Under the pieces are notes generated by a model, which had not been told where the DNA came from, made no database searches, and saw nothing but the letters and a program-made list of their open reading frames with translations. DNA of 64,000 nucleotides. Source: Paragonimus westermani (Eukaryota > Platyhelminthes > Trematoda > Plagiorchiida > Troglotrematidae). Location of the stretch: assembly GCA_008508345.1 (NCBI GenBank), contig QNGE01000936.1, positions 1 through 64,000 of the forward strand. The letters run 5' to 3'. Both the position numbers and the translations under genes were made by a program. Shown in pieces: positions 12,710 through 24,216 of the stretch (positions are counted from its first letter, which is position 1; each line of letters opens with the position of its first letter).

Positions 12710-15045
12710 CGTGAATGAGAGCAAATGAGTGATTATTACTCAGCGATATGGTAAATGGGGACAATTTCCACCTACTATTCATCAAAGTGTTCACGCGTAC
12801 TGTGCCTAGTTTTTAAGTTTCATGAAGATCTTATATAGAAGGACTCATATTGTTGTAAGAACTTGAATTCACTCACTCAATACCACATGATACTGACCAA
12901 CGAATTCGATAACTGTAAGTCAAAATGTTGGACAAAGACAAGTTATTTCGTTTTAAAGTTCACAACCGCTGTTTGGCGCGTTTTTCGTCGAGTGGCGTTA
13001 ACCCATGCTTTATATTTACAACATCGTCATCAGGAGCATGTCAATACGTATCTCGACACGAAGAATCGAACTTCCTCTCGGAATTATTTTGGAATACATA
13101 GAACTGAAACTACTGTTTCCAGTTTGATTGTCCACGGAACCACTTGGCCAGCACAAAGCTCACAGGGTTAACAAATGCACTTGAACTGCTCCATAGTACC
13201 AAGTATCATAATGGTATTTATGAGAACGTGGCAAATGTGCGTGCCATCGTCGTGCACTGGCAACTTCAAAACTTGAGTATAGTGCTTCTTGCCGAAAGCG
13301 GCCAATGGAATTGCGACGTTTTTGAGTGATGCTCAGTTTATTTTACTCAAAAGTCCCCTACTAAAGAATAACAACTTGTTCCGGATGTGCGAACGAGGAA
13401 CCCCAAGCACAGGTTGCTGGCCGCCAGGCTAGATCAAATTGGGAAATTAAGTCCGATAAAAATAATCCCCCTTGAAAAACGAAATATATCCACTGTGTTT
13501 GATCGCGTGTTTCGTTCAAGGTTTCTCTGACAAACAACAGTACTAAAAAAATGGCAATGGGAACCGAAACAGAAAGCACGTTTTCTGATAACGCTTTATT
13601 CGTCACACTGCACTCCCAGTTTCTTAGACGGAACCGAATTTCGTTGACCTTGAACTAATCTAGGTCAACTGTTTTCGGCCTGGAAACAATGAGTGCTAAT
13701 CACCATACTGTCTGTAGTTACTGACCGTAAGTTATGGTTGAACTCAGCGAATTTAAACAGCGAAAAATGGACAGTTAGGCACTTTTTCGGTTTTCTTAAA
13801 AACGAAAATATTGTTTAAACGTTGTTGCCATCGTTTCTATATTGTTTGTTTGGTCTAGGAAAGCGTAAGTCTACCCCGAGGTTTTCAAAAAGTGTGCTCA
13901 CATGCATCTCGCTGAGCATTCTGTCGTGCCTATTCATTGACTTGCCAAAATGATAAGTGGCCTATATAAAAGGTTATCCTAACATCGTCTCAACCAGAAT
14001 CATTCACTCGTTGAATGTGTTTAAGTTTCTCTTGTGGAGCATCGTTGACAAGCCCATATTAGTCTTCATCTCCTTATTCCACATTTTGTGATCACTGACC
14101 TCTACATCAGCAAGGATTGATTTTTCCGAAACACAGTCTTCAATAACCTCAGTCAGCAAGATGGCTTTAGATTAATCACAACGCAGCATGGGAAACAGGG
14201 ATATGCTGCAAGCGTGAGAAGTCTACTCTAGGCAACCTGCTGTACGGGAAATTTAAAACAAATAGGCTATACATCGATCAAGAGGAATTGTAATCCTAGA
14301 GCTTACTCGAGCAATTTTGTCAAGTTGGCATATTGTTGTTGGATCACTGGAGGACAACCTCGAGAGAGTCATGATTTCAACCTCCTGAGCGGAAGAGAAA
14401 TTTGGTTACCGTAGTTTGTAGTGATGTCAAAGTGTCAGACTGGTTTCATTTCCACCTAGAATGAACTAGAGGTGTCGGACTGGCAGACGAGTGACGAACT
14501 CACGACCAACTGGGAGGGCGTTGAGTGAATTCGTAAAAATCAATGAGCCGCGGTTATTTGATTTGACGCTGTCATTAGATACAGAAATCTGATTGCGACC
14601 TATATTCTGCTTTTTCCTCTCAGTTTCCTGTCCACTTAAGTTTAGTGCATCGGCAGTGTTTTCAATGGCAAAATCAAAGCTCTTATCTCTGTTATTCTAT
14701 ACAACTCACGATAACGCTTATACTTTAACTTAGGCATCAATGTTATTCGCATTGTTTCTCGTGTTACAAGCGTTTTATTTTGTTAAAACTGATTTAACTG
14801 AATAGCCTCATTTTAATCAACACAGATTCTGATATTTACAGATCTTTCATTTTACTTAAGTACGTCCTTCGGTTAATTAGCTTGAATCAGCTGTATCGTA
14901 AATGCTTCTATTCACATTCTCCCGGCCTTATTTCTTCAGAGTCCCAAGGACGTTAGAGTGTACGGTTAAAAGACTGAGATTACTGATGAGCAGACAGGGT
15001 TGTGGTTAGGTTCAAGTTGAAGACTCACAAGCGGTCAGGTCTACT
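12710..15045. other. Intron of ciliary gene, nothing else seen
   Basis: This lies between two exons of the minus-strand ciliary gene whose phases match. Open frames are short on both strands. I could not recognise any mobile element here. Confidence 0.5.
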
Positions 15046-15049
15046 GTGG

Positions 15050-15245
15050 CATCGTGGGCGCATTGGTCAACACGGTTGCATCATGGAAACGTGACCAGAG
15101 TTCTAGTCTCTGTCGTGGCAAGGATATGCACTACTGGCGACCTCTAACAAGGTCGAAGTTCGAGTCTATTGAATTTTCTTACGAAGACGTTGACCGGATA
15201 GTCTACCTGAATACGAAAGCTGCAATCAAGTGTGGGTGATGTTGA
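15050..15245 (+). mobile_element. tRNA-derived SINE, copy 1 (diverged)
   Basis: This is homologous along about 195 bp to 63100-63290. It begins with a tRNA-like head: box A like TGGGCGCATTGG near 15055-15066 and a degraded box B (AGAGTTCTAGTCTC, 15097-15110). Then come a shared GTCGTGGCAAGGATATGCAC segment and a shared body ending near GCAATCAA. RNA polymerase III promoter boxes followed by a tRNA-unrelated body define a SINE. It sits in the intron between 15768 and 17924 or just beside the exon. Box B here has lost its TTCGA-like centre, so transcription is unlikely. Confidence 0.8.
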
Positions 15246-15680
15246 AATCAAAAACCATGAGGGTTATAGCAACAGTCATCTTCGGTGACGTATGCTTGGG
15301 CAGCCGCCCTTAGGGCTCGGGCTATTTGGTGTAAAGACCACCAATCAAGCTTCGTGAGGCAAATTGGAATTCTTACTGATGAATAAAGACTACATCACGT
15401 TATCGTCACATTTCGAACTGGAACAGAGGGCTATGACTAATCGAACATTTCTCCCAATTCCGGAGAATTTTCATCCAGTTTTTTCCACAAAGAAGTCTTA
15501 TATTTAAGTGCTACAACTTGTCACTTTTACAAATCCTTGTGACAGTTGAAATTTGCAAAGAATTAATTCTGATTCCTTCCCTTCTTTTACCTCTAAACTA
15601 AGGCTTTCTTTTGTTCGCACTGATGTATTGGTGTCGATTATAATGAGAGTCAGCAAATATGACAGATCACGTTCACTTAC

Positions 15681-15768
15681 CTTTTGCCATGCAAAAATAG
15701 ACGGTTTTCGGTGGCAGAATACGCAACGATCTTGAGAGTTGAGATGTGTTACGCACCCTGATCTCGAG
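15681..15768 (-). CDS. Exon of DLEC1/CFAP81-like ciliary gene
   Basis: An 88-nt exon lies between an acceptor (AAATTGCAG, 15769-15777) and a perfect GTAAGT donor (15675-15680). It reads LEIRVRNTS, SRSLRILPP, KTVYF. The L-x-V-x-N-x-S ... R-x-L-R-I-L-P-P-x-T-x-Y-F pattern is diagnostic of the first half of an ASH/MSP repeat in the DLEC1/HYDIN family. It starts in phase 0 after the exon at 17924-18049 and ends in phase 1 before 12526-12705, so three exons give one continuous domain. It has no ATG, so a plain ORF scan misses this frame; the longer overlapping frame on the same strand is a shadow. Confidence 0.78.
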
Positions 15769-16162
15769 CTGCAATTTGGAATGAAGTACAATTTACATAT
15801 GTATTGTTGAAACATATCCCAACACTTTCAGTAAATAAGTCCGTTCATTGAATTCGGTTTAAGACTACATACTAGAGTGCTTTAATTACATCGAAATCGC
15901 AAATCATATTTGAATATGACAGTATTGATAACTTTCAGCTTTGACCTCTAACTGTTGGTACAATCGGTGTGACTGCCGTTGGTTCTGACATCGTTCCACA
16001 AGGAAATAGAAGGAAGAAAATACGCAAAATCCTTTGAGTTTCTCGAAACTAAGCCAACAAGTGTGTTGATATAAGCTGAGCACTGGCTGCGACACAAGAA
16101 CACATGAGCCAGCAATGCGAATGGTCATGAACTCCCCAATCAGGTATACGGCACCTACTAAC

Positions 16163-16346
16163 CTTGCTCAACGAAACGTGCAAGGCTTCCATAGTCCGTG
16201 ATCACATCGTCGTTTTGCGGTTTATTCCAAACACCAGCAGTTAAATTAAGCGATGTGCAATGCGGCAGACGCTCCACCATGATCACCATCATTTTCATCA
16301 CAACTGCCTTGAGAGTGTCTAGAAGTGGTTGCCGCGCATCCAAACA
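16163..16346 (-). CDS. Possible exon, unrecognised protein
   Basis: A 184-nt open segment has an acceptor (GATTTCAG, 16347-16354) and donor (GTTAGT, 16157-16162). It reads CLDARQPLLDTL, MVERLPHC, NDDVITDYGS. It does not look like an ASH domain, and its end phase (1) does not fit the next ciliary exon (phase 0). It would therefore be a separate transcript inside the intron, an alternative exon, or chance. It joins in phase 0 to the segment ending at 16453. Confidence 0.3.
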
Positions 16347-16452
16347 CTGAAATCACATAACTAAGAAAGGCTAAAACTCGGTAATAAAAAGGCAGGGCGG
16401 AATAGCTAGAAATGGTGTGAATGCAGGTATGCCATTAACTGCGACGACTTAC

Positions 16453-16689
16453 CGTCTCGAAAATTGCTTCTAACCATCGATTTAAGTGATCACGATGACC
16501 CAGTCCAGGCAAGTAACACCTACCTACTCCGCTCGATGGAAGAGTCGGGATCTTCATACCACGTGGCCACGTTGCTACTTGATCACCATGCGTTTTTACC
16601 CAACTGTGACATATCACCCAATCAATGAAGACTACACTTTCACAATCCTGATTATTGGTAGCAAAGTTGCGCATCTTCCAAATAAGCAT
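16453..16689 (-). CDS. Possible exon, unrecognised protein
   Basis: The open minus-strand segment ends at a perfect GTAAGT donor (16447-16452) after HLNRWLEAIFET. The 5' limit is guessed. The phase at its 3' end is 0, compatible with 16163-16346. No family was recognised. A nested gene or a cryptic exon inside the ciliary gene's intron are both possible. Confidence 0.28.
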
Positions 16690-16904
16690 CGCGGGACTGT
16701 CACGTTTCCCTCAAGGGAAAGACACGATAGGGTTAAGGAAGAACCCCAGGTTCTCCCTAGGCATATATTTTAATTGAAACTGCTTACTCGATTTTGCCTT
16801 TAAAGAACTTGTATTGCGCGGCTATATTGCACAGTATATATTTCGTGTAAACAATGAGGAATTCAACAAGAAATATGTGCAGCTGACAGAACTAGGTCCA
16901 CAGT

Positions 16905-17720
16905 AACAATAAATTCATTGGAAAGTCACAAGACAGCGACCGGTTAGATTTTCTGGATGTCAGTATGATAAGGAAGGAAGGTGAGCAAAATAAGTCGATG
17001 ATGCACAGAAAAAGACATTGAGGTGGTCAGTGCAGTCACTTCGAAATTTCTCCCCCATTAAAACAAAAGGCAAACTTTCATAAGACGTTTCGCTAGAAGG
17101 ACCTTAAAAAGTTATATAACTGACCGTTTGAAAACTGAGTTAGACTTCTTACAGAGTGTATTCATGCCGAACGTCTGCTTTGTATGTTTTATTCAAAAAC
17201 TAAGGTAAACGGTCAATCTGGAGTTTATGTCAACGTTTATGGATAGTAAGTGCGGTTCTATTAACTTCCCTTTCAAAGGACAGCTGCCGGCATCAAAAGA
17301 ATGATGTAACAGTTAATGTAAGCAATCTTTCACATGAATCAGTTGAATGTAAGTCTCTGTTCGACAGCAACCATTATGTCACTACTCAGAGAAAAATCTC
17401 GGGGTTCCAGAGACAGCTTTGTGTATGCTCACTTATTTGCTGGTGTCGAGCTTCAAAATTTGGTCGCACTATAAGACGACTGGTTGTTTGAACATTATTC
17501 CACACAGTTGTACGGTGGTATGGTTAAAACGGTCCCAAAAGTGACTGCTGCGCAAATGACCTACTCTAGTCATTTCATGTGACTAGAAGTCGGTCAGAGG
17601 GATAAGAATCCAGAAAGCGAACCTCGTCGCAGCAACTAGAAACTGATTGTGCAAACTTGACCTCTGCGATCAGAAGTTCGTGCAGTGACGTAACTTTGCC
17701 CAGTAAACAATCAAGCGAAC
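16905..17720 (+). pseudogene. Relic of a second Penelope-like element family
   Basis: Conceptual translation across several frames gives LDFLDVSMIRKEG, then ELDFLQSVFM, then FPFKGQLP, and later a possible remnant of the R-T-I-R-R-L and TSAIRSS region of a GIY-YIG nuclease. These are the post-RT linker landmarks (L-D-F-L-D-x-S, E-L-D-F-L-x-S-V-F, L-P-F-K-G) of Penelope-like elements. The copy is much more decayed than the element at 4.2-6.5 kb and looks like another family. It lies inside the intron of the ciliary gene between 15768 and 17924. Confidence 0.55.
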
Positions 17721-17923
17721 CCACACTTTGGACCACAGATTACTTAGGTGTTAGCTAACACACAACCCACAGCACAACTACTGACCGACTTTCGGACTCA
17801 CTCTCGCACCTATTTTTGTGTTTACTGTTTTACTAATCACACGTAGCAGACAATTACTGCTCAATACTTTGCTGTCCTTTTAAATTCAGTGAGTTGTTTA
17901 AAACAAATATAATTATTGCTTAC

Positions 17924-18049
17924 TTCACATAGTTTCCCAATTTCGTATGAAGTAAAAACGGCTTCCCTTGGTTCGACCTCAAACAGGTGTTTCCCTTCCC
18001 TTAAACGGCTAGTCTTTTCTGAAAAACGTGGATTTCTTTGGAAGTTCAT
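17924..18049 (-). CDS. Exon of DLEC1/CFAP81-like ciliary gene
   Basis: A 126-nt exon (42 codons, phase 0 at both ends) has an excellent acceptor (TTTCTTTCAATCCAG, 18050-18064) and a GTAAGC donor (17918-17923). It reads MNFQRNPRFSEKTS, HLFEVEPREAVF, SYEIGKLCE. The N-F-x-R-N-P-R-F motif and the V-F-x-x-Y-E-x-G-K sequence leading into an ASH repeat are what I recall from DLEC1. The plus-strand frame over the same bases, which ends near a GTAAGT at 18229, is treated as a shadow. Confidence 0.72.
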
Positions 18050-18715
18050 CTGGATTGAAAGAAAAAGCAATCGGAATTTTGAAAAAACTGTATACTAGCG
18101 AAGTTTGTCAGTCCCCACTGCTCACAAAAGCACTTAATGGGCGCGCAGAAGTTAAAATGTCAAAATTTCTGAGACCCAACCAACAAACGGATATCTCGAT
18201 AAGAAGCAGACGCTAGAAGAAAGGCAGGTAAGTAAACTGTATTTTTGGTTTTGTTCTTCTGGTTACTAAAGCACCTAACACCACGCATCACTTGGTAAAG
18301 ACAGTAAGAATGAAATTGCACATAAAATCGCTATCTGGGCGACCGTCAGCTTGCGCTTGGAACAAGGCCTGGTAATTAACACAAGCCTGTATAATTTTAG
18401 CTTGTTCTCCTATCCATCAGTATTCAAGGGTAGTTATGCCACTTATAGACTTTTAGCCACACCCGTCTTTGAGTAAGGCTCAGATTGCCTGATCAACTGC
18501 AGGAGGACAAATTCAATCAACTACCCTAAGATCAGGTCTCCTCGGACAGTTTGGTCTTCCAGTATTTGCCATAATCTTGAACACTGTGTCACTTATCTGT
18601 GAGCTGTTGGGTATCACCTATCACCGGACAGCCCTTGTGGGATTTTAAAGAGTACTACTGAGTTCACGAACTGATTTATCATAACAGTATATTGTCGAAC
18701 AATTAGGAATCTCAC

Positions 18716-18867
18716 CCGAAATTTGGACTTCCGAATCTCTTCGGACGCCTCATATTGTTCATCCAGTTTTGCCTTGAAAATTGCCTCTGTCTGAGTTGAT
18801 GTGAGCGTTTTGCGCTTGTGAATAAACTGTTCTTGTTTAGTTGATTGCCAGGCTTTGTCTTTTTCGT
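18716..18867 (-). CDS. Probable exon of DLEC1/CFAP81-like ciliary gene, upstream of ASH
   Basis: A 152-nt segment without an ATG is bounded by a pyrimidine-rich acceptor (TTTTTCTTAAAAAG, ending at 18868) and a GTGAGA donor (18710-18715). It reads EKDKAWQSTKQEQF, IFKAKLDEQYEAS, EEIRKSKFR, a charged helical composition expected before the first ASH repeat. The end phase 0 matches the start of the 17924-18049 exon. A second AG ten bases downstream is an alternative start. More 5' exons should lie above 18.9 kb but were not identified with confidence. Confidence 0.55.
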
Positions 18868-18879
18868 CTTTTTAAGAAA

Positions 18880-19465
18880 AATCCAAAATAGCTTCGTTCA
18901 AGCACACTTTAAACGATTCGGCCACAGTCTTTTAAACAGATAACGAAATGTGCGTTTCATCTGGACGTATACTACCTAAGCTTATATTATAAAACAGCTG
19001 TGCGCAAATATTTCATGTGACGTGGAGGAAATGATAGCAATGTTATAAGGTTTGGATAATCTATCACATTTTGAATTTATGGACCAATTATTTCAGATTT
19101 GTAAATAAAACGTCATATTATCACATTGTATCAGTTCATACAGTAAGAATTCGTATGTGTAGTGGGATTTCATTTCACTTTATTGTTTCCATTTCTGACT
19201 AATTAACTTGTTAATGTCACGTAGTTACCAACTTCAAAAAGACCAAATCTACAAAAGGCACAATGGTAATCCTCTCCCAGGTAGCGAGTCCAGATGAAAT
19301 TATCTCAGGAAAAAGCGAGCTGAAACGTCACTTTCCTTACGTCAAAAGCTTGTCTCAAGAGAGCTCTGTTGGATAGCGTACGCTGAGAGCTTCACTATGT
19401 AGAACGAAGGCCACTCCAGTTCTTAAGAATTCTGATGGGCTTCTGATGTACAACACACGGAAGAG
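18880..19465. other. No recognisable gene
   Basis: AT-rich, stop-dense sequence on both strands, most simply intron upstream of the exon at 18716-18867. Confidence 0.4.
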
Positions 19466-19469
19466 CCTG

Positions 19470-19753
19470 GTGATGACGAATCGGACGAACATTCAAAGGA
19501 TTGGTTGTTGGAAGCACTCGATAATGAGGCTATAGTCATCGAAGCCCCCACTCCATACAAGTATTTTGGGTCACCCACGGTGCGTCAGCCTATGAGGTGT
19601 ACTTCTGAACAGGAGGTGAGGGTGCTAGCACTTGATATTCCCATAGTGCAGTCTGACAGGCAGATCTCTAAACGACGCAGCAAGCGTCACAAAGCACGCA
19701 CCCCTCGTATGCAGAAATTGAGAGGAGGGCTACTGGGAAAGCCGCTGTCCAAG
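19470..19753 (+). CDS. Possible plus-strand exon, unrecognised basic protein
   Basis: The frame is open from about 19445 to a good donor (CCAAG|GTAACT, gt at 19754). It reads GDDESDEHSKDWLLEAL early and a basic SKRRSKRHKAR tract late. Codon pattern and composition look protein-like, but the acceptor is weak and no family was recognised. It would lie on the strand opposite the ciliary gene. Confidence 0.3.
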
Positions 19754-20029
19754 GTAACTACGTAGTTGAACTCACTTCAGCCTCAGGTAGGTCTTAGAAC
19801 AAAGAAAACGGAAAGGCTGCGCCAACCGAAAGGCAAATTGTTTTGACAGTTTTCTTGCAAAAGCACGGACACTGAATGACACACGAACAGCCAATGTGCC
19901 CCAAATACCGCTTTTACAGACTGTAGTAGAGAGAAAGGGTACCCATGCAATAAACACAAAAAGCGATTATGCAGAGAGACACCAAGAATGGTACTCAAAT
20001 TTGTCATGCAAAGGTGTAGTCTTACTCAC

Positions 20030-20190
20030 TTCATAAACTATGTCGCACTTACACTGTGGTGTAAAATCAGCCACCGAATTGCGACCACTCGGAAACGCTT
20101 CAAAAGAAGAGTGAGCACAAGGCCCACTCATCGCCACTAGCCCCTCTTTCCATTTCTTTGGGAAGCACGGCTTCATTCTCTAACTCTTTG
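20030..20190 (-). CDS. Possible minus-strand exon
   Basis: The open segment ends at a perfect GTGAGT donor (20024-20029) after CKCDIVYE. Upstream it reads SSFEAFPSGRNS. The 5' limit is unknown. It could be an upstream exon of the ciliary gene, but its end phase (0) does not fit the next exon found (phase 1), so at least one more exon would be needed. Confidence 0.3.
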
Positions 20191-20212
20191 ATTTTCCTTC
20201 TGGGGTCACCCT

Positions 20213-22810
20213 ATGATGAGATGGCCCTACGTTGTATCCATACCCAATGTCTTAGTCCGATGAATAAACTTTCAGAGCTGATCAAATGGTACACGATAGG
20301 CGGCCTCACAGTGTGACTCTCACGGAAACGTGCCTGACACCAAATATCAGTGATAAGGAAATCTGTATCCCTGGCTGTTCAGTTTATCGTGATAATTGCA
20401 CAAAGGGAAGCATGCGAAAGGTTGCTGTCTACATTAGTCTTAAGTTGTCTCTTTCACAGTGGTATTAATTCCTCTTCTATTTGTGTGGTTACAAATAAAA
20501 CTCCGTAGCTATGATTCTCTCTTACTGGGAGTTATCTACCGCCCACCACCGAGCTCACCCTTGGATGATGAGGCTCCTGTGTCTGATATGAACGAATTTA
20601 TTCCCAGTCAGTACTCCTATCACCTACTTATCATGAGTAATTTTAACGCCCCAAAAAAGCATCGGGCAAAACACCCTAAGAAAGGCCCTAGAAGGTAGCT
20701 TTGCCCCATCTCTGTCAGTATTTGCTCAACAGAAGCCTTGACACAATACGTGAAGTTTGCGACAAGGTGCCGCCAAGGACAGGTTTCCTCGTTGCTGGAT
20801 CGCAAAATCATCAACGAAAGTCATTACATTGATCCGTTTAGTATTGAAACTCTTCTAGGTCACAGTGATCGTTTGATCCTAGTCTTTGACTACTGGATAC
20901 AGCAAAATGTAAGGAAACACTTGGTCCTCAAGTTCAACCGGGTCGACTTTGATACTATGAGAAATCATCTCACACAGTTTACTTGGACGCCACTAAAGTC
21001 ATCTCAGAATACCAAAGTACAAAATGCATGTTACATGAGGCCGACTTGAATGTTCCACCCAAGTTGACAATGAGCTGTCCTCGCTGCACTCTTCCAAGTA
21101 GGATTCACCGACTTCTTGACAGCCTTGGGAGACTATCTTCCAGGCAGAAACAGTCCAATAAGCCCGAAGACGCTGAAGCATTTCAAAATATGTGCAATCG
21201 GTACAAGTCAGAAATCCTTCCTTATTGTCTACAATAGCGATAAAAATGTGCTCAAAATAGCGCGCTCAAGTTAGAACTTCTTCAGTTACTTGTGACATCG
21301 TCGAAAGAGCCCACCTTCAGCCCTATCCGTGCGAGAATAAAACGGTGAAGTTACTTCCGAAATCAAGGTCGTTGCGAATTATTTGAAGATCAGTAGGCCG
21401 CTACTTACAATTGTGACACCACCTCCCTGTGTCTACCTCCGCGTGTATTTAAGCAGCTCCTTCTACGTGCAAAATTCTCAGTGCACGACGTTCAGGAATT
21501 GCTATCTAGGTCTAATCCTTTTAGCTCATCGGGCCTGGATCAAAATCATCTTCAAACAATGAACGAGGCGTCTTCTGTACTAGCCAAGCCATCTTCTCGA
21601 GGGATAGAAGGAAACCGCCATCATCCCTATTCATAAATCGGGTGATCGACACTCTCCTATCTATTATCGACCAATCAGCCTAACCAGTATTCTGTGCAAA
21701 ATCTTAGAGCGTCTCAATAAACGAGCTACTGTAAAGCAACTTGTAGACAATACTCTCATCTCTTTATGTCATCACGGATTCTTACCAAATAGGCCGTGCT
21801 GCTTCTTATGGTCAGTTTAACATATGCTGGAGATCAAGGTCTTATATTAGATGCCGCTTTATTCGACTTTTTTTAAGGAGTTCGACCAGGTGCCAGACGA
21901 CCCAGTTCTACAAAAGATGAAGGTAGACGGTATCAGAGGTGATATTCACTGCTGGATCGCCTCGGTCCTTAATGATAGAACCTTTCTTGTTAAAGTCGGC
22001 TTCGAATTCTTCTTTCTCGCGTTTATCTCAGCCGTGTGTGCCGCAAGCATCTGTCTTTGGTCCAATGCCATTTCTACTTTATAGTGAAAATTTTCTGGAG
22101 AGAATTTCCAGTCACTCTCTTCCCTACGTGGATGACCTGAAAATCTGGAATTCTCATGATCCCAACACTGCAACTTTACCTCGATGCGGTGAAGCAATCG
22201 TCAGTGAACTGGTGTTTTCCCATCAATGACGATAAGTGTGCCCACAGGTATCTTGATGGCGGTTCTGGCGATGTCTTCGTAACATACTATGCGCAAACGG
22301 AAATGCGTGTGATCAAGGTTAACCTCAAAATAACATGGATATATGGCTAACATCCTATTTGCCTTCCTCACTTCACTAGGAAAAGGCAACCATAAAAGGA
22401 TTTGCTTTACTGTGTATGACTAAACAGACGTCTTCCTCCCATTGACAGGAAAGCTTTTCAAAATTTTCACGAAGTTTATGTCCGACTACTGCTCGAATAC
22501 GTCAACTCAGTTGTTTATACTGGCCTAATGCACGACAAACACAATTGATCGGATACAGAGGACTGCGATCAAAATCGCAGTAGGTCTACTGAACGTTTCG
22601 TAAGAGTCTAGGCTCAAAATTCCTGCTCTCAACCCTCTGAAGAGCTGGCAGGGAAACTCTTCATTCCCGCAGGTTCAAATGGGCTAAGATGTTAATAAAA
22701 CAACTGTTTAAAGGAAGACCTCAAGCAGTCTTCTGATAGAACGTTTTCTGTTACACAACTATCTTCCATTAGAATAGCCTTTCGCCATGTGTCGTTAACG
22801 CTTGTTCTAG
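20213..22810 (+). pseudogene. CR1-type LINE ORF2, decayed (endonuclease and RT)
   Basis: Fragments in order: an AP-endonuclease start (LRCIHTQC, LTETCLTP with the metal-binding Glu kept, LLLGVIYRPP, HLLIMSNFNAP); a finger region (YYRPISLTSILCKILERL, HHGFLPNRP); RT (FDQVPDDPVLQKMK, then YVDDLKIWN, the YxDD box, near 22125); and the thumb (RLLLEYVNSVVY near 22480). Frames shift many times and stops are common, so it is dead. It is related to the LINE at 47.6-52.1 kb. Flatworm CR1-like LINEs such as Schistosoma SR1 share this layout. Confidence 0.85.
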
Positions 22811-22814
22811 GACG

Positions 22815-24110
22815 CAATTTAAGGTCTTGTTAGACGTTTATCTGCTTGATGAGAGTGGTGAATGAACGATGAAATCTTATTTTTTCCCATGTTTGTCGTT
22901 CCTACCCTGACACGGTAGCCAGAGAAAGCAGTGCCACACTGGTTTTTCCAAGATTCCATTCTAGAAAACTGGACGCATGTGTTATACCAGAAGAAGAAGA
23001 ATGCGTACCGACACAGGAAACGTGGGCTATCAGCCACTGACTCCCATAATTAGCAATAAACCAATCAGTTGATTTTTTTGCATTCAGTAAGTATTTCAGC
23101 AATTTCGTATAGACGGACTCTTTTGTTTAAGAAGATAAAGTCTAAAAGTCTAAAGTCTAAAACTTTACTCCCCAGACAACACACCTGTATGGACTGGTTA
23201 TGAATATTTGCATAGATAATTCTTGGCATGGTGTGCTCCTCCACATAGATCCATTGAGTCAGCGAGCAGTTTATGAGTTACATTTTATCTGTTGAAAACT
23301 AGTAGTTAATCGGTCAAAACTAGAATATTTTCTTGCTAAGTTTCCATGCCATCGTACATTTTCTGCCATATGGTCTATTCTGAATGTTTTCACGTCAGCA
23401 CGCGTTGTTCAGAGCGGACACTTGTCACTAGACCAAACCCTGTCTTTTGGACCGGTCGCTTATGTCCCAGTTCATCCGTAATACAATTACCATTGTAGAC
23501 AGTAGTTTCAGCTACAGTGACGGACTAATTGAGAGTACTGATAGGTGGTGAGTGGAACGGACCGAAAACCATTTTCCATGTCATATGAACCAACGGGTGA
23601 CTTATGCAAATTAACTTAATACGCATATCACCCGAGTCCCAGCCTTCAGGGTCAGCAGACATTTACTCACAGTACGGAAATATTCTTAGCATGTCCAGCG
23701 TTCATTGAGATCTCAATGAGAATTCCTTAAAGTCCAGTATGGCACGTCCGGTTGTCATAAGCACAGGTTAATTACCCCAAAAGTGAGTAAGTAAATTCGA
23801 TTGGGCAGTTTGCTTCGAACTTTTAATTCGACAAGTCTGTTGTTCTTTGATTCAAACATTGGGGTGGCAAACGCGTCATCATCAGATGACAGAATATCAC
23901 CAGAGATTAGGACTTTCAATGCAGATGTTCGTTAGAATTTGTTTAACCTTCAGGCTGGAACCCTTATGAACTAATGCTGTAAAACGCAATCAAAACTAAC
24001 AAACACACGTGGATTGAAGTTGAATCGTGTCACAGGGTGCGCTGTCGTGTTGTTGATGCCACTTTGTGATGGTTGGGAATAGTGGTGGTGTTGTTTGTAG
24101 CTCGGGTTGA
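22815..24110. other. No recognisable gene
   Basis: No domain, long frame or repeat was recognised here. Confidence 0.4.
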
Positions 24111-24131
24111 TTGTTTTGGTATTGATATGTT

Positions 24132-24207
24132 CGCCGAGCTTGGCATTTAGGTTGCAAACGTTTCATCACTAAGCGAGGTGACATCATCAGTGCGTGCGTG
24201 TTCGGCG
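24132..24207 (-). ncRNA. Type I minimal hammerhead ribozyme-like motif, left arm
   Basis: On the minus strand: outer stem I CGCCGA (24202-24207) pairs with TCGGCG (24132-24137), and inner stem I GCA (24191-24193) pairs with TGC (24154-24156). The core CTGATGA is at 24184-24190. Stem II is about 5 bp (GTCAC with GTGAT, one G-T pair), followed by GAAA (24161-24164). Stem III is only 2 bp with no loop (AC/GT), and position 17 is U (24157). The tiny stem III and this layout match the hammerheads reported in Penelope-like elements, which are thought to work as dimers. One unpaired U sits at the base of stem II, so activity is uncertain. Confidence 0.6.
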
Positions 24208-24216
24208 TATAATTTT

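Noticed and set aside
17916..18228. Plus-strand frames ending at a strong GTAAGT near 18229
   Set aside because: The coding signal over 17924-18049 is on the minus strand (matching phases and family motifs); the plus frame shifts and stops within the stretch.
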